Below are positions 35,575 to 44,359 of a stretch of DNA of 64,000 nt, piece by piece. The translations under genes and the position numbers were made by a program. The notes beneath the pieces are model-generated. The model was not told where the DNA came from and did no database searches. It saw nothing but the letters and a program-made list of their open reading frames with translations. Position 1 is the stretch's first letter. Each line of letters begins with the position of its first letter. This stretch comes from Rhodococcus opacus. Lineage in GTDB: Bacteria > Actinomycetota > Actinomycetes > Mycobacteriales > Mycobacteriaceae. The stretch covers positions 16,310 to 80,309 of the forward strand of contig NZ_JAAXPA010000036.1 in NCBI RefSeq assembly GCF_012396235.1, read 5' to 3'.

Positions 35575-36465
35575 CTAGGCCGTCACCGTGTTTCTGGGAA
35601 CGATCAGCACGGGCACCGGAGCGTGACGCAGAATCTTCGAGGCGGCCGAGCCGAGGAATACGTGGGCCGCGGGTCCGGCCGCGCCCGAACCCAGCGCCAG
35701 CATGTCGCCGGCTTCCCAGGAGACGGCCTCCACCGCTTCGCGCCAGTCGTGGCCGCTACCGACCACGACGTCCACGTCGGGAACCGGGATTCGGGCGCGA
35801 ACTGCGTTGAGCTGCTTGACGATATCGTCGCGCGTCCGGCGTGCCCACTGTTGGACGACGAGGTCCTCCGTCGATCGCTCGATCGCACCGCCGAACATCG
35901 TCATCGGCCGCACCGTGAACGACACGATCCGCAACTGCACCGGCCACTGCCTGGCCAGTTCGGCGGTGGCGGCAACGAGACCGTTGACGTCGGCCTCGCC
36001 GCCGTACGCGACGGTGATCCGGCGGATGGACTCGGGCACCGGCGGGTAGCCGCGCGGAGCGATCGCGACGGGCACTGCCGCGGTGTGGACCAGCCGTTCG
36101 GTGACGCTGCCCAGCGTCACCCTGCCCAGCAACCCGGACGACGACGACCCGACAACGACGAGACGCGCGTCGTGGGCGGTGACGAGTTCGATCAAACCTG
36201 TTGGAATGGAATCGGATTGGTGGACGATGCGGGGAATGTCCAGGCCCCCGGGCAGCTGGCCGACCACCCTGTCCAGTGCGTGCGAAGCCTGCTCGGTGAC
36301 GTAGCCCAGGTATTCGCGTTCGATGGGGTCGTCTTTCGCCGGCCACGGCCGTTCCACGATCGCCGCGGCCACTACCTTGTCGCCGGTCCAGCGTGATATC
36401 TGCACCGCCAGGTTGAGGGGCGCGGTGCCCTGACGGCTCGAGCTGAAGCCGGCGATGATCGTCAT
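35575..36465 (-). CDS. Universal stress protein with two Usp domains
   Basis: A 296-residue protein with two UspA domains (about 1-145 and 150-290). The first keeps an ATP-binding-type end, VVGSSSSGLLGRVTLGSVTERL, and the second has LGSGAAGPAAHVFLGSAASKI. Its ATG lies in the stop of the upstream permease gene (ATGA), which itself ends in a Usp-like domain. The pair probably forms one functional unit, perhaps sensing ATP or stress to modulate transport. Confidence 0.9.
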   Translation of the reverse strand: MTIIAGFSSSRQGTAPLNLAVQISRWTGDKVVAAAIVERPWPAKDDPIEREYLGYVTEQASHALDRVVGQLPGGLDIPRIVHQSDSIPTGLIELVTAHDARLVVVGSSSSGLLGRVTLGSVTERLVHTAAVPVAIAPRGYPPVPESIRRITVAYGGEADVNGLVAATAELARQWPVQLRIVSFTVRPMTMFGGAIERSTEDLVVQQWARRTRDDIVKQLNAVRARIPVPDVDVVVGSGHDWREAVEAVSWEAGDMLALGSGAAGPAAHVFLGSAASKILRHAPVPVLIVPRNTVTA

Positions 36466-38285
36466 CGTGGCGATCCCTCTGCGGCGACCGGGGCGACGAC
36501 GACGTGCGTCACCGGCACATCGTGCTCGGCGCGCGCACGGTCCACGACGTCGAAGCGGTGCCATATCGATTCTTCCGGTGGCAGTGTCGAGATGACTATC
36601 TGATCCGGACGGAACGAGTCGACGGCGGCGGCCAGGGCCCGCAGCGGCCGGTAGTCGCCCAACGCGCCGTCGGCTTCGAGGTTCTCCGCGCGGAGTGTCG
36701 CCAGCGTGTCGTCCAGCCGCCGTTGTGCGACCTCTCGGGTCGCTTCCGCGACGTCGAGTGGACCGTGGGTGGCGGCGGTTCCGGTCTCGATCGGGCTGGC
36801 CGGCACGACCACGAAGTAGGTGGCATCCCGATCGGCGTCGATACGGCGGAGTTCGTCGAGCATTTCCTTGGACTGGACGGTCTGGTTCGCCAGCACCAGC
36901 ACACGGTGTGGCCGTGTCGTCGCCGTGACCCCTTCCACGACGGGCCGCCGGCCCACGAACCACTTGTTGGCGAGGAACAACACGATGACGACGGCCCACG
37001 ACAGCAGGCTCAGCACCAGTTGCGATCGCACATCCTCCTGCAGATACATCTGCACCAGGATCGCCACAATCGCGACGGCGGTGATTATCGACACCACCGG
37101 GAACAGCCACATCTTCACCCGTAGCTCCGAGTCCGGGGTGCGGTACCGCAGCACGATCTGGGAGACGGCGATGAGCAGGTAGACGAACAGGATGACCGCA
37201 CCGCTGGAATTCAGCAGGAAGGCGAAGACGGTGTCCGGTGACACTGCGGCGGCGATCACACACAGAAAACCGACCACCGAGGACGCGAGTATCGCGGTGG
37301 CAGGCACCCCGCGACGGGTCACCCTGACCAGCTGTGCGGGCGCCTCCCGGCGCGCCGCGAGCACGAACAACATGCGGGAGGCGGTGTACATACCCGAGTT
37401 GAGGCAGCTCAACACGGCCGTCAACACCACGGCGTTCATGATGTGGTCGGCGTACGGGATCCCCATTTCGGTGAACGCGGCGACGAAGGGGGACGCGGCC
37501 GCATCTTCGTCGTTCCACGGCAGGATCGTCGCCAGCAGGAACGTGGAGCCGACGAAGAACACGGCGATCCGCACGATCACCGAGTTCGCGGCCTTGGTCA
37601 CCGCCCGCTCCGGGTCCGCCGACTCCGCGGCGGCGATCGTCGCGATTTCGGCGCCAACCATGGAGAAGATCACCGTGACCACGCCGACGGTGATGGCCAT
37701 GGCGCCGAACGGCAGGAACCCGTCATGGCTCCACAGGTTGGAGAAGTCGAGCGATTTGTTCGGCCACACCCCGAGAACAAACAGCGAGCCCAGCCCGATG
37801 AACACCACGATCGCGGCCACCTTGATCCCGGCGAACCAGAATTCGAACTCGCCGAACGACGACACCGAAAACAGATTCGTCGCCGTCATCAGGATCATCA
37901 GAACCAACGCCGACAACCACAACGGGATGTCGATCCAGTACTGAATGATCGTCGCGCCGGCGATCGCCTCGAACCCGACGACGATCACCCAGAAGTACCA
38001 GTACAACCAGCCGACGGAGAAGCCGGCCCAGTTGCCCAACGCGGCGCGGGCATAATCGGCGAACGACCCGGTCGACGGATTGGCCACCGCCATCTCCGCC
38101 AGCATCCGCATGACCATGATGATCAAGACCCCGGCGAGAGCATAGGTGATGAAGGCCCCCGGACCGGTGTCGCCGATGACGACACCCGAGCCGACGAACA
38201 AGCCCGCGCCGATCACCCCGCCGATCGCAATCATCGTCAGCTGCCGCTGGCTCAGCGCCTTCTTCAAAGTGGGTGTTGCACTCAT
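36462..38285 (-). CDS. APC amino-acid permease with C-terminal Usp-like domain
   Basis: A 607-residue protein. Residues 1 to about 455 are a 12-helix amino-acid permease of the AAT/GABA type, with GGVIGAGLFVGSGVVIGDTGPGAF in helix 1. The remaining 150 residues form a soluble alpha/beta domain like UspA (RVLVLANQTVQSKEML...DQIVISTLPPEES). It would import an amino acid or GABA, with regulation through the cytoplasmic domain. The ATG at 38285 follows GGAGGG. It is ATGA-coupled to a separate universal stress protein gene. Confidence 0.88.
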   Translation of the reverse strand: MSATPTLKKALSQRQLTMIAIGGVIGAGLFVGSGVVIGDTGPGAFITYALAGVLIIMVMRMLAEMAVANPSTGSFADYARAALGNWAGFSVGWLYWYFWVIVVGFEAIAGATIIQYWIDIPLWLSALVLMILMTATNLFSVSSFGEFEFWFAGIKVAAIVVFIGLGSLFVLGVWPNKSLDFSNLWSHDGFLPFGAMAITVGVVTVIFSMVGAEIATIAAAESADPERAVTKAANSVIVRIAVFFVGSTFLLATILPWNDEDAAASPFVAAFTEMGIPYADHIMNAVVLTAVLSCLNSGMYTASRMLFVLAARREAPAQLVRVTRRGVPATAILASSVVGFLCVIAAAVSPDTVFAFLLNSSGAVILFVYLLIAVSQIVLRYRTPDSELRVKMWLFPVVSIITAVAIVAILVQMYLQEDVRSQLVLSLLSWAVVIVLFLANKWFVGRRPVVEGVTATTRPHRVLVLANQTVQSKEMLDELRRIDADRDATYFVVVPASPIETGTAATHGPLDVAEATREVAQRRLDDTLATLRAENLEADGALGDYRPLRALAAAVDSFRPDQIVISTLPPEESIWHRFDVVDRARAEHDVPVTHVVVAPVAAEGSPR

Positions 38286-38594
38286 TGCATCCCTCCGATA
38301 CTCGACGCACCGGCTACTCGCTCTGTTGGCGAGACCGGCTGTCGGATTCCGTGGGATGTACTCGGCTGGGCACGCGACCAGAGGGAAAGCCGCAGGGGCT
38401 TGAATCTCAATCGTAAGCCGCAGTGTCCGTCCGGCGAGCGGGATTCGGCAGTTGGATCCGCGCGCTGCGCGTGAGTACACCGGAACTTCCGCCCCGGGCG
38501 GACGACAGCATCCCCAGAAGTGCGCACAATAGAAGGGTGCAAACGGCGCGCCCCTCCACAGCACGAGGTAGAGCAGCCGCGGAAGGAGTTCACG
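38286..38594. other. Divergent intergenic region
   Basis: No gene is apparent. It must hold promoters for the permease-Usp operon (leftward) and the small secreted protein (rightward). A TACGAT at 38410-38415 on the minus strand is a possible -10 box without a clear -35. GGAAGGAG at 38581-38588 is the ribosome-binding site of the secreted protein. Confidence 0.5.
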
Positions 38595-38852
38595 ATGAAT
38601 TCGACGAAGACCGTGGCGGGAGCCGTGATCGCCGGTGCGCTGGGCTTCAGCGCACTGGGACTCGGCACTGGCACGGCAGATGCTGATCCAGGGCCACCGC
38701 CGATTCCCGGTATCTCGGTACCCGATGTGGTTCCACCGCCCGGACAGCTGGGACAGCTGCCGTTCATCCCACCGCCGGGCCAGTTGGGGCAGCTTCCGTT
38801 CGTGCCGCCACCCGGGCACTGGGACAAGCCGTGGAAATGGCTTCCTCGGTGA
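38595..38852 (+). CDS. Small proline-rich secreted protein
   Basis: An 85-residue protein. Residues 1-30 are a signal peptide (KTVAGAVIAGALGFSALGLG, then an Ala-Asp-Ala cleavage region). The mature part is almost all Pro, Gly, Gln and Leu and contains a tandem repeat, PPPGQLGQLPF, followed by a third variant, PPPGHWDKPW. It is probably exported to the cell envelope or medium. GGAAGGAG precedes the ATG at good spacing. No function is known to me. Confidence 0.82.
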   Translation: MNSTKTVAGAVIAGALGFSALGLGTGTADADPGPPPIPGISVPDVVPPPGQLGQLPFIPPPGQLGQLPFVPPPGHWDKPWKWLPR

Positions 38853-38917
38853 CTCCCTGCGGGAACTGGTGATTTCCGCAGCGCTATCGGCAACGCGGCC
38901 ATCGTCGTTGGCAGAGC

Positions 38918-38940
38918 CCGCTCGAACCTATTTCGAGCGG
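38918..38940. terminator. Stem-loop between convergent genes
   Basis: CCGCTCGAA (38918-38926) and TTCGAGCGG (38932-38940) form a perfect nine-base-pair stem with a five-base loop. It lies between the ends of the small secreted protein gene and the kinase gene and can serve both directions. No T-run follows. Confidence 0.65.
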
Positions 38941-38975
38941 TAATCGGACGGCAAAGTTCCCGTTTCCCGCGCGGC

Positions 38976-41900
38976 CTAGTCGTGCGCCCGCTCCACGACC
39001 CAGGCCGCGACCTGGGTCCGGGAGGTGAAACCCAGTTTCGCCAGAATGTGCTCCACATGACCTTGTGCGGTGCGGGGTGAGATCACCAGGCGGTCGGCGA
39101 TGGCCTGATTGGTCAGGCCTTCGGCGATCAGGGCGGCGACTTGGCGTTCCCTCTTGGTCAGTCGCGTCGACGCGGCGGTGGCGGGTGTGGAGGTGTCGGC
39201 CTGTTGCTCGTGGAGGGCGTAGGCGATGGCCGCGTCGAAGCCGAGTTGTTCACCCTTGCGGTGGGCCGCGCCGAATGCTTTGTCCCCGAGCTCCTTCCGG
39301 GCCTTCTGTGCATATTCTTCTTGGTAGAGAATCAGATTGGTATGTATGACCGCCGTACTGCTGATCGACCGCGCCAGCCCGTCCGCGGCTCCCATCAGAA
39401 CTGCGGCCCGGAGTGCATCGCGACGTTCGAAGCTGATCCAGGCGAGCGCTTCGAGGCAGGCTGCAGCGACGCGGGGGCTGCGCACCTGCTTGGTCAGTTT
39501 CAGTGATTGTTCGATAAGCTGCACCGAACGACTTGCATCACCCTGCTTCCACACAGCAATTCCCAAGGCCCACAGCGAATGCGATCGGTACATCGTCTCA
39601 CCGTGCGCTTCCGTGATCGCGAGCGCACGTTCGTGGCACTCGATCGCCTGGTCCGTCCGGCCGGACAGTCCATAGGCCAGACCTAACGGGTACAGGATGG
39701 CTACTTGGAGCAGTTGATCTCCGCGTTCGGTGAACTCGGCGAGCGCGATGTCCAGTTGCGAGCACGCTCGCGCGAGATCACCGCTGTAGAGGGCCAGCAT
39801 GCCGTCGGCGCAGTCGACGTAGGCGCGCAGGAGGGGATCCCTCGTGTCGGCGGTGAGAGTCCGCGCCTCCTCGACGAGCGCTGTCGCGGCCTGAAGGTCG
39901 CCTTGAGCGAAAGCCATTACGCTGTGGCTGTAGAGCGCCTTGATCGAATCCAGGGTGGGCGGGCCGCTCTGGCGGACGAGCAGTTGGTCGTACCACCGTC
40001 GCCCCTCGCTGTAGAGGCCTTGGGAGCTCCAGAACAGGAACAGTGCCACGGCGATGCGTAGGCCGGCGGCGGGGTCGTCGTCGACGCTGAACTCGAGGGC
40101 CTCCCGCAGATTCGCGTGTTCCCGCTTCAGCCGGGCGATCCAGTCGAGTTGGCGGGCGCTGATCCACTCGGCTTCCGCATCGAGCGCCAATGCCTCGTAC
40201 CAGTCCCGGTGCCGTCGACGCAACGCCACAGCCTCACCGGTCTGCTCGAGTTTCTCGAAGCCGTACTCGCGGAGGGTCTCGAGCATCCGGAACCGCACCA
40301 CCGACCCGTGCTCTTCGCGGATCAGGATCGACTTCTCCACCAACGAGGTCAGCGTGTCCAACAGTTCGTCCGGGTCGAGTCCCTCGCCGCACACCTGCTC
40401 CGCGGCATCGAGTTCGAAGCTTCCCGCGAACACCGCCACCCGTCCCCACACCAGTTGTTCACCGGCGGTGCACAACTCGAAACTCCAGTCGATGCACAAC
40501 CGCAGGGTCTGTTGCCGCGTCGGCGCACCCCGGCTGCCCCGGGTCAGCAGGGTATAGCGGTCGGTCAGCCGCCCCAGGATCTGCTCCGGCGACATCGCCC
40601 GCAACCGCGCCGCCGCCAACTCGATCGGCAACGGCAACCCGTCGAGACGACGGCATATCCCCGCCACCGCCACCGCGTTCTCCTCGGTGACCGCGAAACC
40701 CGGAACCGCGGCAGCGGCACGCTCGACGAACAACGTCACCGCATCGTATTTCGGCAAACCCCGCAGCGAGGGCTTCCGGTCGGGATCCGGGACGGCCAGC
40801 GGGGGGACCCGCAGCACTGCCTCCCCGCCGATGCCGAGAGGTTCGCGGCTGGTGGCCAGCATCCGCAACCGCGGACTCACCCGCAGCAGGTGGGCGGCGA
40901 GTTCGGCGACGGCATCCACCACCTGCTCGCAATTGTCGAGAACCAACAGCATTTCCTGTACCGCCAGGTGCTCGAGAAGGACCTCACGCAACGGCCGTGC
41001 CGAATGGTCCCGCACCCCGACGGCGGAGGCCACCGCATCGACCAGCGACGACCCGTCACGCAGTTCACCCAACTCGACCAGGCGAACCCCGTCGGCGTAC
41101 TCACGCTGCACACTCGCTGCAATCCGCATCGCCAGCCGGGTCTTGCCGACACCCCCGATCCCGGTCAACGTCACCAGCCGCGACCCGGCCAGCAGGTTCT
41201 TCGCCTCGGTGAGCTCATGGCGTCGGCCGACGAAACTGGTCAGCTCCAGGGGAAGAGTTCCCGTCGCTCCCAGCGTGGAGGAAGGCTGCGACAATCGCCC
41301 GCCGAGCGAGGTCGGTTGCTCTCCGTTCCCCCGCGCATCGGCCTCCGCACGAAGTGCCATCTCGTCGACCGGGAAGCCGTGGGCGCGTTGCAGACCTCGC
41401 AGCTCCTCGCCGAAGTCGGCGGCGGTGGCCGGACGCGCACCGGGCTCGCGGGACATCGCCCGGGCGATCACCGCGGACACATCCTCGGGGATCCCGTGCT
41501 CACGCAGATCCGGCACCGCCTGCGTGGTGATCCGCAGAAACTGCGCGACCACCTGCTCACCGCTGCGACGCTCGAACGCGGCATGACCGGTCAGCGCACT
41601 GAACAGGGTGGCACCGAGACCGTACACATCGGCGGCCGGACTCGGCGGATCACCGCCGAGCACCTCCGGCGCGGTGTATGCCGGCGACCCGGTGACGGCA
41701 CCGGTGGCCGTCTCGAACCCGCCGCTGATGTGCGCGATACCGAAATCGGCCAACTCCGGCTCGCCGTACTCGGTGAGCAGGATGTTCGCGGGTTTGACGT
41801 CGCGATGCAGGATGCCGAGCCGGTGCGCCGACTCCACCGCACCGGCCATCTTCACCCCCACCCGAAGCACCTGATCCAACGGCAGCGGACCGTCCTCGCG

Positions 41901-42245
41901 GACCCGGGCCTCCAGCGAATCCTGCGGGTGATACGGCATCACGATGTAGGGACGGCCGCCGTCGGTGGCACCGACCTGCAGAATGTTGACGATGTTCGGG
42001 TGCCCGGTCAGCCGCCCCATCGCCCGCTGTTCCCGGAAGAATCGGGCCTTGTTCTCGTCGTCGAGTTCGACGGTGAGCACCTTCACCGCGACCGTGCGAT
42101 CCAGTTCCCCCTGGGTGCAGCGGTAGACGACGCCGAAACCGCCGCGGCCGATCTCCTGAACGTCAGCGAAACCAGCTCCACCGAGTTCGGCGGCCGGGGA
42201 CGGCGGCGGGTACCGCTGAGTGTCGAGCGGATCACCTTCACCCAT
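38976..42245 (-). CDS. PknK-like Ser/Thr kinase - ATPase - LuxR regulator
   Basis: A 1089-residue signalling protein. Residues 25-285 are a Hanks-type kinase (Lys55, HRD at 147-149, DFG at 167-169). A STAND-type ATPase follows, with Walker A GIGGVGKT at 362-369 and LLVLDNCEQVVD as Walker B. TPR-like helices fill about 690-1000, and a LuxR helix-turn-helix ends the chain (LTKRERQVAALIAEGLTNQAIADRL). The design matches mycobacterial PknK-type proteins. It could link phosphorylation and ligand or ATP sensing directly to transcription. No membrane segment is seen. Confidence 0.92.
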   Translation of the reverse strand: MGEGDPLDTQRYPPPSPAAELGGAGFADVQEIGRGGFGVVYRCTQGELDRTVAVKVLTVELDDENKARFFREQRAMGRLTGHPNIVNILQVGATDGGRPYIVMPYHPQDSLEARVREDGPLPLDQVLRVGVKMAGAVESAHRLGILHRDVKPANILLTEYGEPELADFGIAHISGGFETATGAVTGSPAYTAPEVLGGDPPSPAADVYGLGATLFSALTGHAAFERRSGEQVVAQFLRITTQAVPDLREHGIPEDVSAVIARAMSREPGARPATAADFGEELRGLQRAHGFPVDEMALRAEADARGNGEQPTSLGGRLSQPSSTLGATGTLPLELTSFVGRRHELTEAKNLLAGSRLVTLTGIGGVGKTRLAMRIAASVQREYADGVRLVELGELRDGSSLVDAVASAVGVRDHSARPLREVLLEHLAVQEMLLVLDNCEQVVDAVAELAAHLLRVSPRLRMLATSREPLGIGGEAVLRVPPLAVPDPDRKPSLRGLPKYDAVTLFVERAAAAVPGFAVTEENAVAVAGICRRLDGLPLPIELAAARLRAMSPEQILGRLTDRYTLLTRGSRGAPTRQQTLRLCIDWSFELCTAGEQLVWGRVAVFAGSFELDAAEQVCGEGLDPDELLDTLTSLVEKSILIREEHGSVVRFRMLETLREYGFEKLEQTGEAVALRRRHRDWYEALALDAEAEWISARQLDWIARLKREHANLREALEFSVDDDPAAGLRIAVALFLFWSSQGLYSEGRRWYDQLLVRQSGPPTLDSIKALYSHSVMAFAQGDLQAATALVEEARTLTADTRDPLLRAYVDCADGMLALYSGDLARACSQLDIALAEFTERGDQLLQVAILYPLGLAYGLSGRTDQAIECHERALAITEAHGETMYRSHSLWALGIAVWKQGDASRSVQLIEQSLKLTKQVRSPRVAAACLEALAWISFERRDALRAAVLMGAADGLARSISSTAVIHTNLILYQEEYAQKARKELGDKAFGAAHRKGEQLGFDAAIAYALHEQQADTSTPATAASTRLTKRERQVAALIAEGLTNQAIADRLVISPRTAQGHVEHILAKLGFTSRTQVAAWVVERAHD

Positions 42246-42419
42246 CGGACGGTCTACTCACCCCGTCGGCTCATCGATCCCGCGCCCTGGCTCCGACGGC
42301 ACGACCAGCGCGGATACAACCGTGGACTCACTTCTCGATGGCGTCCTTCTGAGGATATCGCTGACGGTGATCGGTGCGGGCGATCCTGGCCGCTGCCGGT
42401 GTGAGCCTTCCCATTTAGT

Positions 42420-42449
42420 CAATCAAATTGATCAATTTGGTTGTACGCT
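42420..42449 (+). promoter_or_regulatory. MarR operator overlapping a leaderless promoter
   Basis: A perfect 16-base palindrome, CAAATTGATCAATTTG (42424-42439), extends to 24 bases with a single mismatched pair (42420-42443). Directly after it is TACGCT (42444-42449), a good -10 box, and the MarR ATG follows six bases later. Transcription would therefore start at or next to the ATG, and the palindrome fills the space before the -10. This is a strong case for autorepression by MarR. Confidence 0.78.
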
Positions 42450-42455
42450 TTGCTC

Positions 42456-42884
42456 ATGATCACCGAACAGGCCACCGCGCAGGTCCTGCGGGAAGCACTG
42501 CGCCCGATCTGGCGACAGCTCACCGCAGGCAGGTCGATCTCGGTCGGCAAGATCGGCGTGCTCGCCTACCTGTCGAAGCACGGACAAACGTCTGCCTCGA
42601 CACTCGCGGCTGCCGAGAAGATCAGCCCACAGGCAATAGCCAATGCGGTGCGCGAACTCGAGAGTCTCGGCCTGGTTGTGCGCACCCCCGACGAGCAGGA
42701 TCGACGCCGAATCTGGATCGAACTCACCGATGCCGGTCGGGAGAGGCTGGCGCAGGAGCGGTCGCAAGGCCTGGACTGGCTGGAACACGCCATCGCGGAA
42801 CGGCTGACGGACGAGGAGAAGAAGACTCTCGACTCCGTCGTCCCGATTCTGCGCAAGTTGGTGGACGATGCCCCAGTCGACTGA
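42456..42884 (+). CDS. MarR-family transcriptional repressor
   Basis: A 142-residue MarR regulator. The wing and recognition helix are in SASTLAAAEKISPQAIANAVRELESLGLVVRTPDEQDRRR. I chose the ATG at 42456 because it lies six bases behind a TACGCT -10 box, as in leaderless genes, and no ribosome-binding site precedes it; an in-frame TTG five codons earlier would fall inside the promoter. It overlaps the following MFS gene by 17 bases. It likely represses itself and the exporter until a drug-like or phenolic ligand binds. Confidence 0.92.
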   Translation: MITEQATAQVLREALRPIWRQLTAGRSISVGKIGVLAYLSKHGQTSASTLAAAEKISPQAIANAVRELESLGLVVRTPDEQDRRRIWIELTDAGRERLAQERSQGLDWLEHAIAERLTDEEKKTLDSVVPILRKLVDDAPVD

Positions 42885-44304
42885 TTCCACCACGCGTCCC
42901 CGATTACTGCCGGCCCTGGCGTATGCCGCCCTGACGACCGCGATCGTCAGTTCACTCGGCATGCTCCTGGTGCCCACGATCTCCCACGACATGCACGTCG
43001 AGGTGAGCACCGGCCAATGGATGCTCACTGTCAACCTCCTGGTCGGCGCGGTCGCAACACCGATCATGGGCCGGCTGAGCGACGGCCCCCACAAGAAGCG
43101 CCTGCTCCTGTTCTCCCTGACCACGATCCTCGTCGGGTCGATCGTTGCGGCCGCCGCTCCCAACTTCACCGTCTTCCTGATCGGACGCGCGTTGCAGGGA
43201 CTCACCTACGGAATCGTTCCGGTGACGATCGCTCTGGCCCGCCGCTATCTCCCCGAGAACCAGGCCCGGCTCGGCATCTCCAGCCTGTCGGTGACGGTGA
43301 CGACAGGCCTGGGACTCGGATACCCCCTGACCGGCATCCTCGCCGATCTGCTCGGGTTCCGTTTCGCCTTCTGGTTCGCGGCGCTGTTCCTGATCACCAC
43401 CATCCTCGTCGTGTGGCGTGTCGTTCCCGCAGGCCCCGACGAGCAGGCACCACGCAACACCCTCGACGTACCGGGCGCACTGCTGGTGGGTACCGGACTC
43501 GCGTCGCTCCTCATCGCCGTCAGCGAAGGCTCCCGGTGGGGCTGGGGATCGCCATGGACCCTCGGATTCTTCGCCGGGGCGGCCACACTGCTGACGGCGT
43601 GGTCCCTCGTCGAACTGCGCACCCCCTACCCGCTGATCAACCTGCGGGTACTGCGCAACGGTGACGTGCTGGTCGCGAACAGCACCGCGATCGGCCTCGG
43701 CGCCGCGATGTACATCGGACTCTCGATCGGCAGCCTCATCGCCCAGGCGCCCGCCTCCACCGGCTACGGGATCGCGCTGCCCCTGTTCTGGGCCGGATTC
43801 GTGATGCTTCCCCTGTCGGTGGCGAGTTTCGGCGCGAATCGACTCGTCCGCGCGGTCTCGCACCGGATCCGCATGAGGACTCTGCTGCTCGTCGGTGCAG
43901 GCCTCGTGACGGCCTCGAGCATGCTCCTCTGGGTCGCCCACAACGCGCTGTGGGAAATCCTGATCGGGATGTTGGGATTCGGGGCCGGGATGGGCATGAC
44001 GTACGCGGCGATGCCGGCCCTGATCGCCCGCAGCGTCGCCGACACCGAACTCGGCAGCGCAGTGAGCTTCAACCAGGTACTGCGTACCGTCGGCGGCTCG
44101 TTCGGCAGCGCCATCGCGGGCGCGGTGCTCGCCGCCAACCTGGCACCAGACCTACTTCCCACCGAAAACGGAATCAGGCTCGCTCTCGCCGTCGGTGCCA
44201 TCGGGTGCGCGGTCGTCTTCGTCGCACTCCTCGTCAATCACGTGATGTCGCGTCCGCCGACCCCGCTGTCGGAGCCGGCGGACGCGCGTATCAGTCGGCT
44301 ATAG
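42868..44304 (+). CDS. MFS drug-type exporter (DHA2-like)
   Basis: A 478-residue transporter with about 14 hydrophobic segments. It has the motif A region GRLSDGPHKKRLLL and the antiporter-type motif C in helix 5 (SVTVTTGLGLGYPLTG). It overlaps the MarR gene and is surely co-regulated with it, the usual arrangement for multidrug efflux. Its stop codon lies within the terminator hairpin shared with the convergent thiolase gene. Confidence 0.9.
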   Translation: MPQSTDSTTRPRLLPALAYAALTTAIVSSLGMLLVPTISHDMHVEVSTGQWMLTVNLLVGAVATPIMGRLSDGPHKKRLLLFSLTTILVGSIVAAAAPNFTVFLIGRALQGLTYGIVPVTIALARRYLPENQARLGISSLSVTVTTGLGLGYPLTGILADLLGFRFAFWFAALFLITTILVVWRVVPAGPDEQAPRNTLDVPGALLVGTGLASLLIAVSEGSRWGWGSPWTLGFFAGAATLLTAWSLVELRTPYPLINLRVLRNGDVLVANSTAIGLGAAMYIGLSIGSLIAQAPASTGYGIALPLFWAGFVMLPLSVASFGANRLVRAVSHRIRMRTLLLVGAGLVTASSMLLWVAHNALWEILIGMLGFGAGMGMTYAAMPALIARSVADTELGSAVSFNQVLRTVGGSFGSAIAGAVLAANLAPDLLPTENGIRLALAVGAIGCAVVFVALLVNHVMSRPPTPLSEPADARISRL

Positions 44305-44359
44305 GGCGTGCTTCCCGATCCCTCAGGAGCGCCGAAATGGGGATCGGGAGACACGCCCT
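44303..44359. terminator. Shared bidirectional terminator containing both stop codons
   Basis: Arms 44303-44323 and 44339-44359 pair over 18 of 21 positions (AGGGCGTG...TCCCGATCC against its complement) with a 15-base loop. The MFS stop TAG (44302-44304) and the thiolase stop (44358-44360) fall at the outer ends of the two arms. Confidence 0.8.

Noticed and set aside
40116..42404. 762-residue plus-strand open frame opposite the kinase gene
   Set aside because: It shows no domain, while the opposite strand has HRD, DFG and Walker motifs.
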